Of a DNA stretch of 64,000 nt, positions 28,135 to 37,218 are shown one piece after another. The position numbers were made by a program, and so were the translations under genes. The first letter of the stretch is position 1, and every line of letters begins with the position of its first letter. This DNA comes from Bacteroides faecis MAJ27 (lineage in GTDB: Bacteria; Bacteroidota; Bacteroidia; Bacteroidales; Bacteroidaceae), in contig NZ_FNNN01000010.1 of the NCBI RefSeq assembly GCF_900106755.1, positions 62,001-126,000 of the forward strand. The letters run 5' to 3'. The notes below the pieces were generated by a model that was not told the origin of the DNA, did not search any database, and worked only from the letters and a program-made list of their open reading frames with translations.

Positions 28135-29492
28135 CTATGAAGACAGATGAACGTAATAAGTTTGCTATCAAGTCGTTCTTAGGTGAATACCTGGACTTGA
28201 AAAAGGATAAAGACAACGAACTGGAAACAGTAGATTCTATCCGTAAAGGAGTGGAATTCAAAGGAGCCAATTTGTGGATTCTTATTTTTGCCATCTTCAT
28301 GGCGTCACTTGGATTGAATGTCAACTCTACAGCGGTTATTATCGGTGCCATGTTGATTTCTCCATTAATGGGACCTATCATGGGCGTCGGTTTATCTGTC
28401 GGTCTGAATGACTTTGAACTGATGAAACGTTCGTTGAAGAGCTTTCTGATAACGACTGCTTTCAGTGTGACAACGGCCACTATATTTTTTCTTTTTACTC
28501 CTATTGCAGAAGCGCAATCAGAATTGCTGGCACGAACTTCACCAACGATTTATGACGTATTCATCGCACTCTTCGGTGGTTTGGCAGGCGTTGTCGCTCT
28601 TTCTACCAAGGAGAAAGGAAATGTGATTCCGGGAGTTGCCATTGCTACGGCGTTGATGCCTCCGCTTTGTACGGCAGGCTATGGATTGGCTTCGGGCAAT
28701 CTGGTTTACTTTTTGGGTGCTTTCTATCTCTATTTCATCAACTCCGTATTTATCAGTCTGGCTACTTTTATCGGTGTGCGGGTGATGCATTTTCAACGTA
28801 AAGAATTTGTTGATAAGGCACGTGAGAAGATGGTGCGTAAATATATCATTCTGATTGTTGTACTAACGATGTGTCCGGCTGTTTATCTGACATTTGGTAT
28901 TATTAAAAGTACTTTTTACGAGACAGCAGCCAACCGGTTTATCAACGAGCAGCTGAACTTTGAAAATACGCAGGTACTTGATAAGAAGATCAGCTATGAA
29001 CATAAAGATATCCGTGTGGTTCTGATTGGTCCTGAAGTGCCGGATGCTTCTATCTCCATTGCTCGTAGCAAACTGAAAGAATATAAGTTGGAAGAAACAA
29101 AGCTGACAGTGCTGCAAGGAATGAATAATGAGGCGGTGGACGTTTCCTCCATTCGTGCTATGGTGATGGAAGACTTTTATAAAAACAGTGAACAACGCTT
29201 GCAGGAACAGCAGAAAAAGATCACCCGACTGGAAGAAAATCTTGCTCAATATAAAGAGTACGATACGATGGGACGTACATTAGTGCCTGAGTTGAAGGTA
29301 CTTTATCCTTCTATCACTTCGCTTTCAATTGCTCACTCGCTGGAAACACGGGTAGACTCGATGAAGACGGATACAGTGACGCTGGCTGTTTTGAAATTTG
29401 GCAAACACCCGTCAGTTGCCGAGAAGGAGAAAATCAGTGCATGGCTGAAAGCACGGGTGGGAGCGAAGAAGTTGAGGCTCATTACCGAATAA
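28131..29492 (+). CDS. DUF389 / TIGR00341-type membrane protein
   Basis: A 453-residue protein coupled to the flippase gene by an ATGA overlap; a second ATG at 28137 is equally possible. After about 45 polar residues it shows the DUF389 core of several helices (LWILIFAIFMASLGLNVNSTAVIIGAMLISPLMGPIMG, GLAGVVALSTKEKGNVIPGVAIATALMPPLCTAGYG; roughly residues 45-270). A long soluble C-terminal part follows with a predicted coiled coil (about 350-385: EQRLQEQQKKITRLEENLAQY). DUF389 proteins are widespread in Bacteroidetes and have no established biochemical function. Confidence 0.9.
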   Translation: MTMKTDERNKFAIKSFLGEYLDLKKDKDNELETVDSIRKGVEFKGANLWILIFAIFMASLGLNVNSTAVIIGAMLISPLMGPIMGVGLSVGLNDFELMKRSLKSFLITTAFSVTTATIFFLFTPIAEAQSELLARTSPTIYDVFIALFGGLAGVVALSTKEKGNVIPGVAIATALMPPLCTAGYGLASGNLVYFLGAFYLYFINSVFISLATFIGVRVMHFQRKEFVDKAREKMVRKYIILIVVLTMCPAVYLTFGIIKSTFYETAANRFINEQLNFENTQVLDKKISYEHKDIRVVLIGPEVPDASISIARSKLKEYKLEETKLTVLQGMNNEAVDVSSIRAMVMEDFYKNSEQRLQEQQKKITRLEENLAQYKEYDTMGRTLVPELKVLYPSITSLSIAHSLETRVDSMKTDTVTLAVLKFGKHPSVAEKEKISAWLKARVGAKKLRLITE

Positions 29493-29530
29493 TGAGTCCG
29501 GATTGAACATATAAATCTAAAAATAATAGC

Positions 29531-31672
29531 ATGAAACTCAGACTAACCGCAATGATTCTCCTCTCTTTTTGTCTGTCGCAGGCATTTGCTGACGAGGGAA
29601 TGTGGCTATTGGGGAACCTTCGCAAGAACAAACAGGCAGAACGGGTGATGAAGGAACTCGGTTTGCAGATGCCTGTAAGCAAATTATATAATCCGAAGAA
29701 ACCGGCTTTGGCAAATGCTGTTGTCAGCTTCGGAGGATTCTGTTCGGGAGTGGTGGTTTCCGAAGATGGTCTGGTATTTACCAATCATCACTGTGGTTTC
29801 AGCAGTATCCAGCAGCATTCTTCCGTAGAACATGATTATCTGAAAGATGGTTTTGTTGCCCGTAACCTAGATGAAGAACTGCCGAATCCCGAATTATATG
29901 TCCGCTTCCTCCTTCGTACGGAGGATGTGACCAAGCGCGTACTTTCGGCTGCCAAGCATGTTCGCACAGAAAGTGAGCGTCGGGTAGTTGTTGACTCTAT
30001 CATGAATGTAATTGGCATGGAGGTATCGGAAAAGGATTCTACGTTGACGGGAATTGTCGATGCTTATTATGCCGGAAATGAGTTCTGGCTTTCTGTCTAT
30101 CGTGATTATAACGATGTCCGGCTGGTTTTTGCTCCTCCTTCTTCTGTCGGTAAGTTCGGATGGGATACGGATAACTGGATGTGGCCTCGCCATACAGGTG
30201 ATTTCAGTGTTTTTCGTATTTATGCCAACAAACAGAATGGCCCGGCGGATTATTCACCTGAAAATGTCCCTTATCGCCCTGAATACGTGGTTCCTATTTC
30301 GCTGGACGGATACAAGGAAGGCTCTTTTTGTATGACTTTGGGTTATCCGGGCAGTACGGAGCGTTATCTCTCTTCTTATGGTATCGAAGAAATGATGAAC
30401 GGAATTAACCGGGCAATGATTGATGTACGTGGGGTAAAGCAGGCTATCTGGAAACGGGAGATGGACCGTCGTCCCGATATTCGTATTAAATACGCTTCTA
30501 AGTACGATGAAAGCTCCAATTACTGGAAGAACAGTATCGGAACTAATAAAGCTATCCAGCATTTGAAAGTCTTGGAAAAGAAGCGTGTCGCGGAAGCTGC
30601 ACTTCGTGAATGGATTCAGGCTAATCCGGAGGAAAGAGAGAAACTGATTCGCTTGTTTTCGTCTCTGGAGCTGAATTATAATAATCGCAGTGAAACTAAC
30701 CATGCATTGGCTTACTTCGGTGAGTCGTTTATCAACGGTCCCGAGCTTGTACAGCTTGCACTGGAAATTCTGAACTTTGATTTTGAAGCCGAAGAGAAGC
30801 AGGTGGTTACCCGAATGAAAAAGTTATTGGAGAAATACGATAATCTTGATTTAAATATTGATAAGGAAGTATTTGCCGCTATGTTGAAGGAATATCAGAC
30901 GAAAGTTGACAAGAAATATCTTCCGGCGATGTATGCCCAGATAGACACCTTGTATAATGGTAATATTCAAGCTTATGTGGATTCTTTGTATGCAACGTCT
31001 CATATTACTTCTCCAAGGGGGCTTAAACGTTTCCTGGAACGGGATACGACTTATAATCTGATTGAAGATCCTGCTATTTCTCTCAGCCTCGATCTGATAG
31101 TGAAATATTATGAAATGAATCAGAGCATTTCAGAGGCTTCCGAACAAATAGAGCAGGATGAGCGCTTGTTCAATGCAGCTATGCGTCGCATGTATGCAGA
31201 TCGTAATTTCTATCCCGATGCTAACTCTACGATGCGTCTTAGCTTCGGAACTATTTGTGGTTATTCTCCTTTCGATGGAGCTGTTTATGACTATTTTACG
31301 ACTGCAAAAGGAATTTTTGAGAAGGTGAAAGAACATGACGGGGATATTGATTTTGCTGTTCAGCCGGAGCTTTTAAATATACTTTCCTCCGGTGACTTCG
31401 GCAGATATGCCAATGAAGAAGGAGATATGAGTGTTTGTTTTATCTCGAACAATGACATTACGGGAGGAAACTCCGGGAGTGCCATGTTCAATGCAAAGGG
31501 AGAACTTCTTGGACTGGCTTTCGACGGCAATTGGGAAGCAATGAGCAGCGATATTGTCTTTGAACCCGAATTACAACGTTGTATCGGGGTGGATATCCGC
31601 TACGTACTTTTTATCATGGAAAAGTACGGAAAGGCTGCTAACCTGATTGAAGAACTGAAGATAAACCGATGA
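29531..31672 (+). CDS. S46-family dipeptidyl-peptidase, DPP7 type
   Basis: A 713-residue periplasmic serine exopeptidase with a signal peptide (LLSFCLSQAFADEG). The catalytic His is in TNHHCGF (residues 84-90), the Asp region is in DTDNWMWPRHTGDFS, and the nucleophile is Ser648 in GGNSGSAMF. The residue 18 positions after the nucleophile is Gly (FDGNWEAMS). In this family Gly at that position marks DPP7 (cleaving after hydrophobic residues at P1), while Arg marks the acidic-specific DPP11. Full length and intact. It releases dipeptides from peptides in the periplasm. It has its own short leader and is followed by the convergent EamA gene. Confidence 0.95.
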   Translation: MKLRLTAMILLSFCLSQAFADEGMWLLGNLRKNKQAERVMKELGLQMPVSKLYNPKKPALANAVVSFGGFCSGVVVSEDGLVFTNHHCGFSSIQQHSSVEHDYLKDGFVARNLDEELPNPELYVRFLLRTEDVTKRVLSAAKHVRTESERRVVVDSIMNVIGMEVSEKDSTLTGIVDAYYAGNEFWLSVYRDYNDVRLVFAPPSSVGKFGWDTDNWMWPRHTGDFSVFRIYANKQNGPADYSPENVPYRPEYVVPISLDGYKEGSFCMTLGYPGSTERYLSSYGIEEMMNGINRAMIDVRGVKQAIWKREMDRRPDIRIKYASKYDESSNYWKNSIGTNKAIQHLKVLEKKRVAEAALREWIQANPEEREKLIRLFSSLELNYNNRSETNHALAYFGESFINGPELVQLALEILNFDFEAEEKQVVTRMKKLLEKYDNLDLNIDKEVFAAMLKEYQTKVDKKYLPAMYAQIDTLYNGNIQAYVDSLYATSHITSPRGLKRFLERDTTYNLIEDPAISLSLDLIVKYYEMNQSISEASEQIEQDERLFNAAMRRMYADRNFYPDANSTMRLSFGTICGYSPFDGAVYDYFTTAKGIFEKVKEHDGDIDFAVQPELLNILSSGDFGRYANEEGDMSVCFISNNDITGGNSGSAMFNAKGELLGLAFDGNWEAMSSDIVFEPELQRCIGVDIRYVLFIMEKYGKAANLIEELKINR

Positions 31673-31683
31673 AAAGGCTGATT

Positions 31684-32556
31684 TTATCGTTTTAATATAA
31701 TAACCATTACCGCAGCAATAATCAGTGCGATACCTACACCGATACTGGTGGTAAAAGCTTCTCCGAAAAGGAAGATACCTACACATACGGCAGTTACCGG
31801 CTCCATAGCTCCCAGCACAGAGGCGAGTGTGGAGCCGATGCTTTTTACGGCTCTCACCAGTGCAAGGTTGGAGACAACCGTAGGGATAAGTGCCAGTAAT
31901 ATCAGGTTGCCGGCAGTATGCCATTCGCTGATAGGTTGCAGTTGGCTGACTGTTCCTATTCCGATGAAAAGGAGGATACCCCCGAAGAGGAATACATAGA
32001 AAGTAAGCAGTAATCCCTTCATTCGTCCTATCTTTAGCTGACTCATTGTGACAAGATAGAGTGCATAACCAAGTGCTGACAGCAGGACAATGAAAAGACC
32101 GGAAAACGAGATACTTCCAGTTTCCGTATTTCCGCCGGACAAGAAGTAGACACCGGTTATGGCAGATACGATGGCAGCCATTCTCCAACCGGACTTTTTT
32201 TCTTTAAAGAAAAGCATCATGATTAAAGTAGTGAGCACCGGATACATAAAATGAATCGTAGTAGCAACTCCGCTTGCCATGAACTTATATCCCCAGAATA
32301 AAAAGACGGCAGACATCAGATAAAGGAGAGCGAGAAGGAGCAGTGAAGGTATATCCCGTCGGCTGATCCGGAAAGATTGACCGTCAATCAGCAGAATTCC
32401 ACCCAATGCCATACATGCAAACATGAAACGATAGAAAAGTATCGATTCGAAATGCATACCCGCCTGCATGGCAGGGATGGTAAAAAGGGGAATAAGCCCA
32501 AAAGAGGCTGATGAAAGCAGCCCATACAGGAAACCATTAACTTTATTCATAGTCAA
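31684..32556 (-). CDS. EamA/DMT-family inner-membrane transporter
   Basis: A 290-residue protein with ten hydrophobic helices in two repeats (GLLSSASFGLIPLFTIPAMQAG... and ALGYALYLVTMSQLKIG...), each an EamA domain. The family exports or imports small metabolites such as amino acids; the substrate is unknown. The C-terminal segment SIGSTLASVLGAMEPVTAVCVGIFLFGE is the typical end of the second EamA domain. It is convergent with the S46 peptidase gene, with 11 bases between stops, and has its own -7 box upstream. Confidence 0.9.
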   Translation of the reverse strand: MTMNKVNGFLYGLLSSASFGLIPLFTIPAMQAGMHFESILFYRFMFACMALGGILLIDGQSFRISRRDIPSLLLLALLYLMSAVFLFWGYKFMASGVATTIHFMYPVLTTLIMMLFFKEKKSGWRMAAIVSAITGVYFLSGGNTETGSISFSGLFIVLLSALGYALYLVTMSQLKIGRMKGLLLTFYVFLFGGILLFIGIGTVSQLQPISEWHTAGNLILLALIPTVVSNLALVRAVKSIGSTLASVLGAMEPVTAVCVGIFLFGEAFTTSIGVGIALIIAAVMVIILKR

Positions 32557-32572
32557 GTATATATTCGGAGTG

Positions 32573-32580
32573 CAAAGATA
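32573..32580 (-). promoter_or_regulatory. -7 box for the EamA transporter gene
   Basis: TATCTTTG on the minus strand, 16 bases before the start codon, so the leader would be only about ten bases. Good match to the Bacteroidetes -7 consensus. Confidence 0.5.
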
Positions 32581-32675
32581 CAGTTTTTTGAGCTATTTAC
32601 CGAAGAATGTCGGTTAACGTCGTATATGGGTATAATAATGTCACGAATAAATGAGGAATAATCATTGAAACGCAC

Positions 32676-32683
32676 TATTTTTG
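32676..32683 (+). promoter_or_regulatory. -7 box for the GH2 gene
   Basis: TATTTTTG fits TAnnTTTG and lies 70 bases before ATG 32754. A -33 box is not certain. Confidence 0.45.
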
Positions 32684-32753
32684 TAAGCGAAAGTTGACAG
32701 AACTATTATTACGAGAAAACATGGAATTACCTAATAACTAACTAATCCTATTT

Positions 32754-35700
32754 ATGAGAAGAAAAATCATGCCCGGTGTAATGGCGGCATTTCTGTTTGT
32801 GCCATTATCCGCTTTTACTCAAACGACAGAACAACCCGAATGGTGCAATGAGTATGTATCGGGAGTAAACAAGGAACAAGCCTGCCAGATAGCTATTCCT
32901 TTTGCTGATGAACAGCAGGCAATGAATTTGGCGATTGAAGAATCCACTTATTACAAAACGTTGAACGGTACATGGAAGTTCCATTGGGTACCCGATCCGA
33001 AAGACCGGCCCCAGGATTTCTGCAAACCCGAATATGATGTAAGCCAGTGGGATGATATCAAGGTTCCTGCCACGTGGCAGATTGAGGCGGTACGTCACCA
33101 CAAGAACTGGGACAAACCATTGTATTGCAATGTTATTTATCCTTTCTGCGAATGGGATTGGAAAAAGATACAGTGGCCGAATGTGATTCAGCCACGTCCC
33201 TCCAATTATACCTTTGCAACAATGCCTAATCCTGTAGGAAGTTATCGCCGGGAGTTTACCATCCCCGAATCGTGGAAGGGGCGCGACGTCTTTATTCGTT
33301 TCAACGGAGTGGAGGCTGGATTCTATATCTGGCTAAACGGCAAGAAGGTAGGTTACTCGGAAGATAGTTACCTGCCTGCTGAGTTCAACCTGACTCCCTA
33401 TTTGCAAGCGGGGAAGAACGTACTTGCAGTTGAGGTCTATCGTTTCACGGACGGCAGTTTCCTGGAGTGTCAGGACTTCTGGCGGTTCAGTGGTATATTC
33501 AGGGATGTTTTTCTGTGGTCGGCTCCCAAAACGCAGATCAGAGATTTCTTCTTTCGTACGGACTTGGATGGAGAGTATAAAAATGCATCTGTTTCTTTGG
33601 ACGTAGAAGTTACGGGAAAGAAGAGTAACTGTGAGATACAGGCAAGGTTGACAGACCTGGAAGGTAATGAAGTCGGTACACAAAGCATGCGTGCCCAGAT
33701 GGGTGCGAATAATCTCCAGTTTGAAGTGATGAATCCTTTGAAATGGACAGCAGAGACTCCTGATCTTTATAATCTGACTGTTGTATTGAAACAGAAAGGG
33801 AAAACTGTAGATATTCGTAGCGTAAAGGTTGGTTTTCGTAAGATTGAGCTTGCCAAAGATGGCAGAATGCTGGTTAACGGAAAATCTACTTTATTTAAAG
33901 GGGTAGACAGACACGATCACAGCTCGCTGAATGGACGTACGGTATCCAAGGAAGAAATGGAAAAAGATGTGCAACTGATGAAGTTGCTGAACATAAATGC
34001 TGTACGTACTTCTCACTATCCTAATAATCCTTATTTCTATGATTTATGTGATAGATACGGTATCTATGTGCTTTCTGAGGCCAACGTGGAATGTCACGGA
34101 CTGATGGCGTTATCCAACGAGCCTTCGTGGGTGAAAGCATTTACGGAACGTAGCGAGAATATGGTAAGACGTTATAAAAATCATCCTTCTATTGTAATGT
34201 GGTCATTGGGAAATGAGTCTGGTAATGGCATTAACTTTAAGTCAGCAGCAGAGGCTGTTAAGAAACTCGACAATACCCGTCCTACTCATTATGAAGGAAA
34301 TAGCTCTTATTGTGATGTAACCAGCTCTATGTATCCCGATGTGCAGTGGTTGGAGAGTGTAGGTAAGGAACGGTTGCAGAAATCGCAGAATGGAGAAACT
34401 GTGAAACCTCATGTAGTCTGTGAGTATGCCCATGCAATGGGAAATGCAATTGGAAACTTTAAGGAATATTGGGAGACTTATGAACGTTATCCGGCACTTG
34501 TCGGCGGTTTTATCTGGGATTGGGTAGATCAAAGTATTAAGATGCCTACTCCGGACGGTTCCGATTATTATATGGCCTTCGGAGGAGATTTCGGCGATAC
34601 TCCGAATGACGGCAACTTCTGCACGAATGGTGTTATATTCTCCGACCGTACGTATTCTGCCAAGGCTTATGAAGTAAAGAAAATGCATCAGCCTGTATGG
34701 GTTGAGGCTATGGGAAGTGGAAAATATAAGCTGACTAATAAAAGATTCCATGCAGGGCTGGATGACCTCTATGGAAGATATGAGATTGAAGAGGACGGAA
34801 GAGTCGTGTTCTCGGGCAATTTGGAAGAATTGTCACTGGATGCGCAAAGCAGTAAGGTTATTACTATAGATGATAGCCGGATAAAGAGACTTCCCGGAGC
34901 CGAATACTTCATTAAGTTCAGCTTCTGCCAGAAGCAAGATACTGAATGGGCAGAGGCAGGGTATGAAGTAGCATCGGAACAATTTAAGCTCTCTGATAGT
35001 GCGAAGCCAATTTTTAAATCAGAAAAAGGCAGTATTGAACTGGTGGAAACCAGTGACGCATATCTGGTAAAAGGATTACAGTTTGAAGCAACCTTCTCAA
35101 AGCAGGAAGGTACTATTTCTGCTTATACATTGAACGAAGTGCCGATGATAAGCAAGGGACTGGAATTGAACGTTTTCCGTGCTCCTACCGACAATGACAA
35201 ACAAGTGGACGGAGACTGGTTCCAAAATGGACTGAATCGTATGCTTCTTGAAGCCGGACACTGGGAGGTGCATAAAGAAGACGGTAAAGTGAGATTGCAG
35301 ATAGAAAATCTGTATCGGGGACAATCAGGTTTCGATTATCGGACGAATATAGAATATACAGTTGGTGCAGATGGCTCTATCATGGTGAATAGTACCATAA
35401 TTCCCGGAACAAAGGGAGCGGTTATCCCTCGTGTGGGGTATCGCATGGAAATGCCGGAAGGATTTGAACGGATGCGCTGGTATGGACGTGGTCCATGGGA
35501 GAATTATGTAGATCGTAAAGATGCTACGTATGTAGGCGTCTATGATGATTTGGTGTCTAATCAGTGGGTGAATTATGTGAGAGCTCAGGAGATGGGCAAT
35601 CATGAAGATGTACGTTGGATTTCAATAACCAACCCCGATGGTATAGGCTTTGTTTTTGTTGCAGGAGATAAGATGTCTGCCTCAGCATTGCATGCTAGGG

Positions 35701-37019
35701 CACAGGATATGGTTGATCCTGCTAATCGTCGTAGATTGCTTCATAAATATGAAGTGCCGATGCGAAAAGAAACTGTTCTTTGTTTGGATGCACAGGTGCG
35801 CCCACTTGGTAATGCAAGCTGTGGACCTGGTCCGATGCAAAAGTATGAACTTCGTTCACAGCCTACTGTTTTCAGCTTTATCATGCTGCCTTTGGAGAGA
35901 AGTTATTCAAAAGAGGAACTTGTAAAGAAAGCACGGGTACAGATGCCTGTATGTATGCCTGTACTGATAGAAAGAGATAACAACGGCTACCTGAATTTGC
36001 AGACTAGTACCCCGGGAGCGACTATTCATTATAGCTTGAATGGCGGAGAAGATAAAATATATGACGGGCCATTTGAATTAATTTCTGGTGGTAACGTAGA
36101 AGCATATGCTATTTCAGAACAATTGGCGAAAAGCGTAAAGTCTTCTGCTAAGTTACCGATCTATGTAGATCGTTCTACCTGGAAGATTGTTTCAGTTAGT
36201 AGTGAGAATGGAGGTGAAGAAGCCCGGAATGCAATCGACGGAGACTTGAATACGATCTGGCACAGCCGTTGGAACGATCCGGTGGCAAAACATCCGCATG
36301 AGATAGTAGTGGATATGTCTTCTTTGCTTGAAATAGATAAGTTTATCTATCAGCCGCGTAATTCTGAAAATGGACGCATCAAGGATTATGAACTTTATTT
36401 TAGCCAGGATGGAAAGAACTGGGGGAATAAGATGAAAGGTAGCTTTGAAAATTCGGCTTCTGCACAGTTCGTTACATTGGAAAAGCCTATTGTAACCCGC
36501 TATTTCAAACTGATAGCTTTGTCTGAGATTTATGGCAGAGATTGGGCTTCGGCTGCTGAACTTAATGTAAACGCCATACGGAATTTGTCAGGTGTGTCCG
36601 GAGGCAGACAAAAAGTGGTGTATGTAGACAGTGATGCAGACGGAAGTATGAAATTGGCTGCTGATGGTGATATGAATACATATTGGCATACGGTACATAA
36701 TCAGTTCTATCTGGCACCTTATCCTCATGAAATACAAATAGGCTTAACCAAAGAAACGGTAGTAAAGGGAATCAAATATACTCCCCGACAGGATGCTGCC
36801 GAAGGTCGGATAGCTAAATATGAAGTGTATGTCAGTCGTGATGGAAAAGAGTGGGGAAAGGCAGTAACCTCCGGTACGTTCGCTGATTCCAAAGAAGTGC
36901 AGACGATTGAATTTACTCCGTGCAAGGCACGCTATGTGAAACTTCAGGCTTTGTCTTCCGTCGTGAAGGATGGTAAAATGGCTGCTGTAGCAGAGTTGGA
37001 GGTACTTTTAGATGAATAG
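32754..37019 (+). CDS. GH2 beta-galactosidase-like enzyme with chitobiase-like and two F5/8-type C domains
   Basis: A 1421-residue secreted glycosidase. After the signal peptide come the GH2 sugar-binding jelly roll (about 60-235), an Ig-like domain (about 270-370) and a TIM barrel carrying the acid/base Glu488 in SLGNESGNG and the nucleophile Glu557 in CEYAHAMGN. The LacZ-like C-terminal beta domains follow (about 680-1055: APTDNDKQ, YGRGPWENY). The extra C-terminus holds a CHB_HEX_C-like domain (about 1065-1120: TPGATIHYSLNGG) and two discoidin/F5-8C carbohydrate-binding domains (about 1140-1270 and 1285-1420). The LacZ-like barrel suggests beta-galactosidase, but GH2 also has other activities. 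It stands alone with its own promoter, convergent with the mannan operon, so a role in that system is not shown. Confidence 0.93.
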   Translation: MRRKIMPGVMAAFLFVPLSAFTQTTEQPEWCNEYVSGVNKEQACQIAIPFADEQQAMNLAIEESTYYKTLNGTWKFHWVPDPKDRPQDFCKPEYDVSQWDDIKVPATWQIEAVRHHKNWDKPLYCNVIYPFCEWDWKKIQWPNVIQPRPSNYTFATMPNPVGSYRREFTIPESWKGRDVFIRFNGVEAGFYIWLNGKKVGYSEDSYLPAEFNLTPYLQAGKNVLAVEVYRFTDGSFLECQDFWRFSGIFRDVFLWSAPKTQIRDFFFRTDLDGEYKNASVSLDVEVTGKKSNCEIQARLTDLEGNEVGTQSMRAQMGANNLQFEVMNPLKWTAETPDLYNLTVVLKQKGKTVDIRSVKVGFRKIELAKDGRMLVNGKSTLFKGVDRHDHSSLNGRTVSKEEMEKDVQLMKLLNINAVRTSHYPNNPYFYDLCDRYGIYVLSEANVECHGLMALSNEPSWVKAFTERSENMVRRYKNHPSIVMWSLGNESGNGINFKSAAEAVKKLDNTRPTHYEGNSSYCDVTSSMYPDVQWLESVGKERLQKSQNGETVKPHVVCEYAHAMGNAIGNFKEYWETYERYPALVGGFIWDWVDQSIKMPTPDGSDYYMAFGGDFGDTPNDGNFCTNGVIFSDRTYSAKAYEVKKMHQPVWVEAMGSGKYKLTNKRFHAGLDDLYGRYEIEEDGRVVFSGNLEELSLDAQSSKVITIDDSRIKRLPGAEYFIKFSFCQKQDTEWAEAGYEVASEQFKLSDSAKPIFKSEKGSIELVETSDAYLVKGLQFEATFSKQEGTISAYTLNEVPMISKGLELNVFRAPTDNDKQVDGDWFQNGLNRMLLEAGHWEVHKEDGKVRLQIENLYRGQSGFDYRTNIEYTVGADGSIMVNSTIIPGTKGAVIPRVGYRMEMPEGFERMRWYGRGPWENYVDRKDATYVGVYDDLVSNQWVNYVRAQEMGNHEDVRWISITNPDGIGFVFVAGDKMSASALHARAQDMVDPANRRRLLHKYEVPMRKETVLCLDAQVRPLGNASCGPGPMQKYELRSQPTVFSFIMLPLERSYSKEELVKKARVQMPVCMPVLIERDNNGYLNLQTSTPGATIHYSLNGGEDKIYDGPFELISGGNVEAYAISEQLAKSVKSSAKLPIYVDRSTWKIVSVSSENGGEEARNAIDGDLNTIWHSRWNDPVAKHPHEIVVDMSSLLEIDKFIYQPRNSENGRIKDYELYFSQDGKNWGNKMKGSFENSASAQFVTLEKPIVTRYFKLIALSEIYGRDWASAAELNVNAIRNLSGVSGGRQKVVYVDSDADGSMKLAADGDMNTYWHTVHNQFYLAPYPHEIQIGLTKETVVKGIKYTPRQDAAEGRIAKYEVYVSRDGKEWGKAVTSGTFADSKEVQTIEFTPCKARYVKLQALSSVVKDGKMAAVAELEVLLDE

Positions 37020-37046
37020 GAGCTTGTAAGGTTTTCAATAAAAAGG

Positions 37047-37074
37047 ACTGTCCCAACTACAAGAGTGGGGCAGT
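37047..37074 (+). terminator. Terminator after the GH2 gene
   Basis: A nine-base-pair stem with one wobble, 37047-37055 pairing with 37066-37074, followed by TTCTCTTTG. It is 27 bases after the GH2 stop. A weaker seven-base-pair hairpin (37098-37104 with 37115-37121) followed by a T run lies behind it. Confidence 0.65.
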
Positions 37075-37142
37075 TTCTCTTTGAAAATAAGCATTGATCC
37101 TATAAAAGAGTAAATATAGGAGGTGCTTTTTTGATGGTTGTG

Positions 37143-37202
37143 AAAATAAATAATCTACTCATCAACATTCTTTTTAAAGTTGATGAGTAGATTATTTATT
37201 TT
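37143..37202. terminator. Perfect 24-bp hairpin between convergent operons, probable two-way terminator
   Basis: Arms 37143-37166 and 37179-37202 are perfect reverse complements of each other, with a 12-base loop. The outer ends are A/T-rich, so transcripts from either strand would end in a U-rich tract. The hairpin lies 16 bases past the stop codon of the minus-strand GH92 gene, and is the probable end of the 16-kb mannan operon. Confidence 0.8.
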
Positions 37203-37218
37203 AAACGAATTAGTTGAA

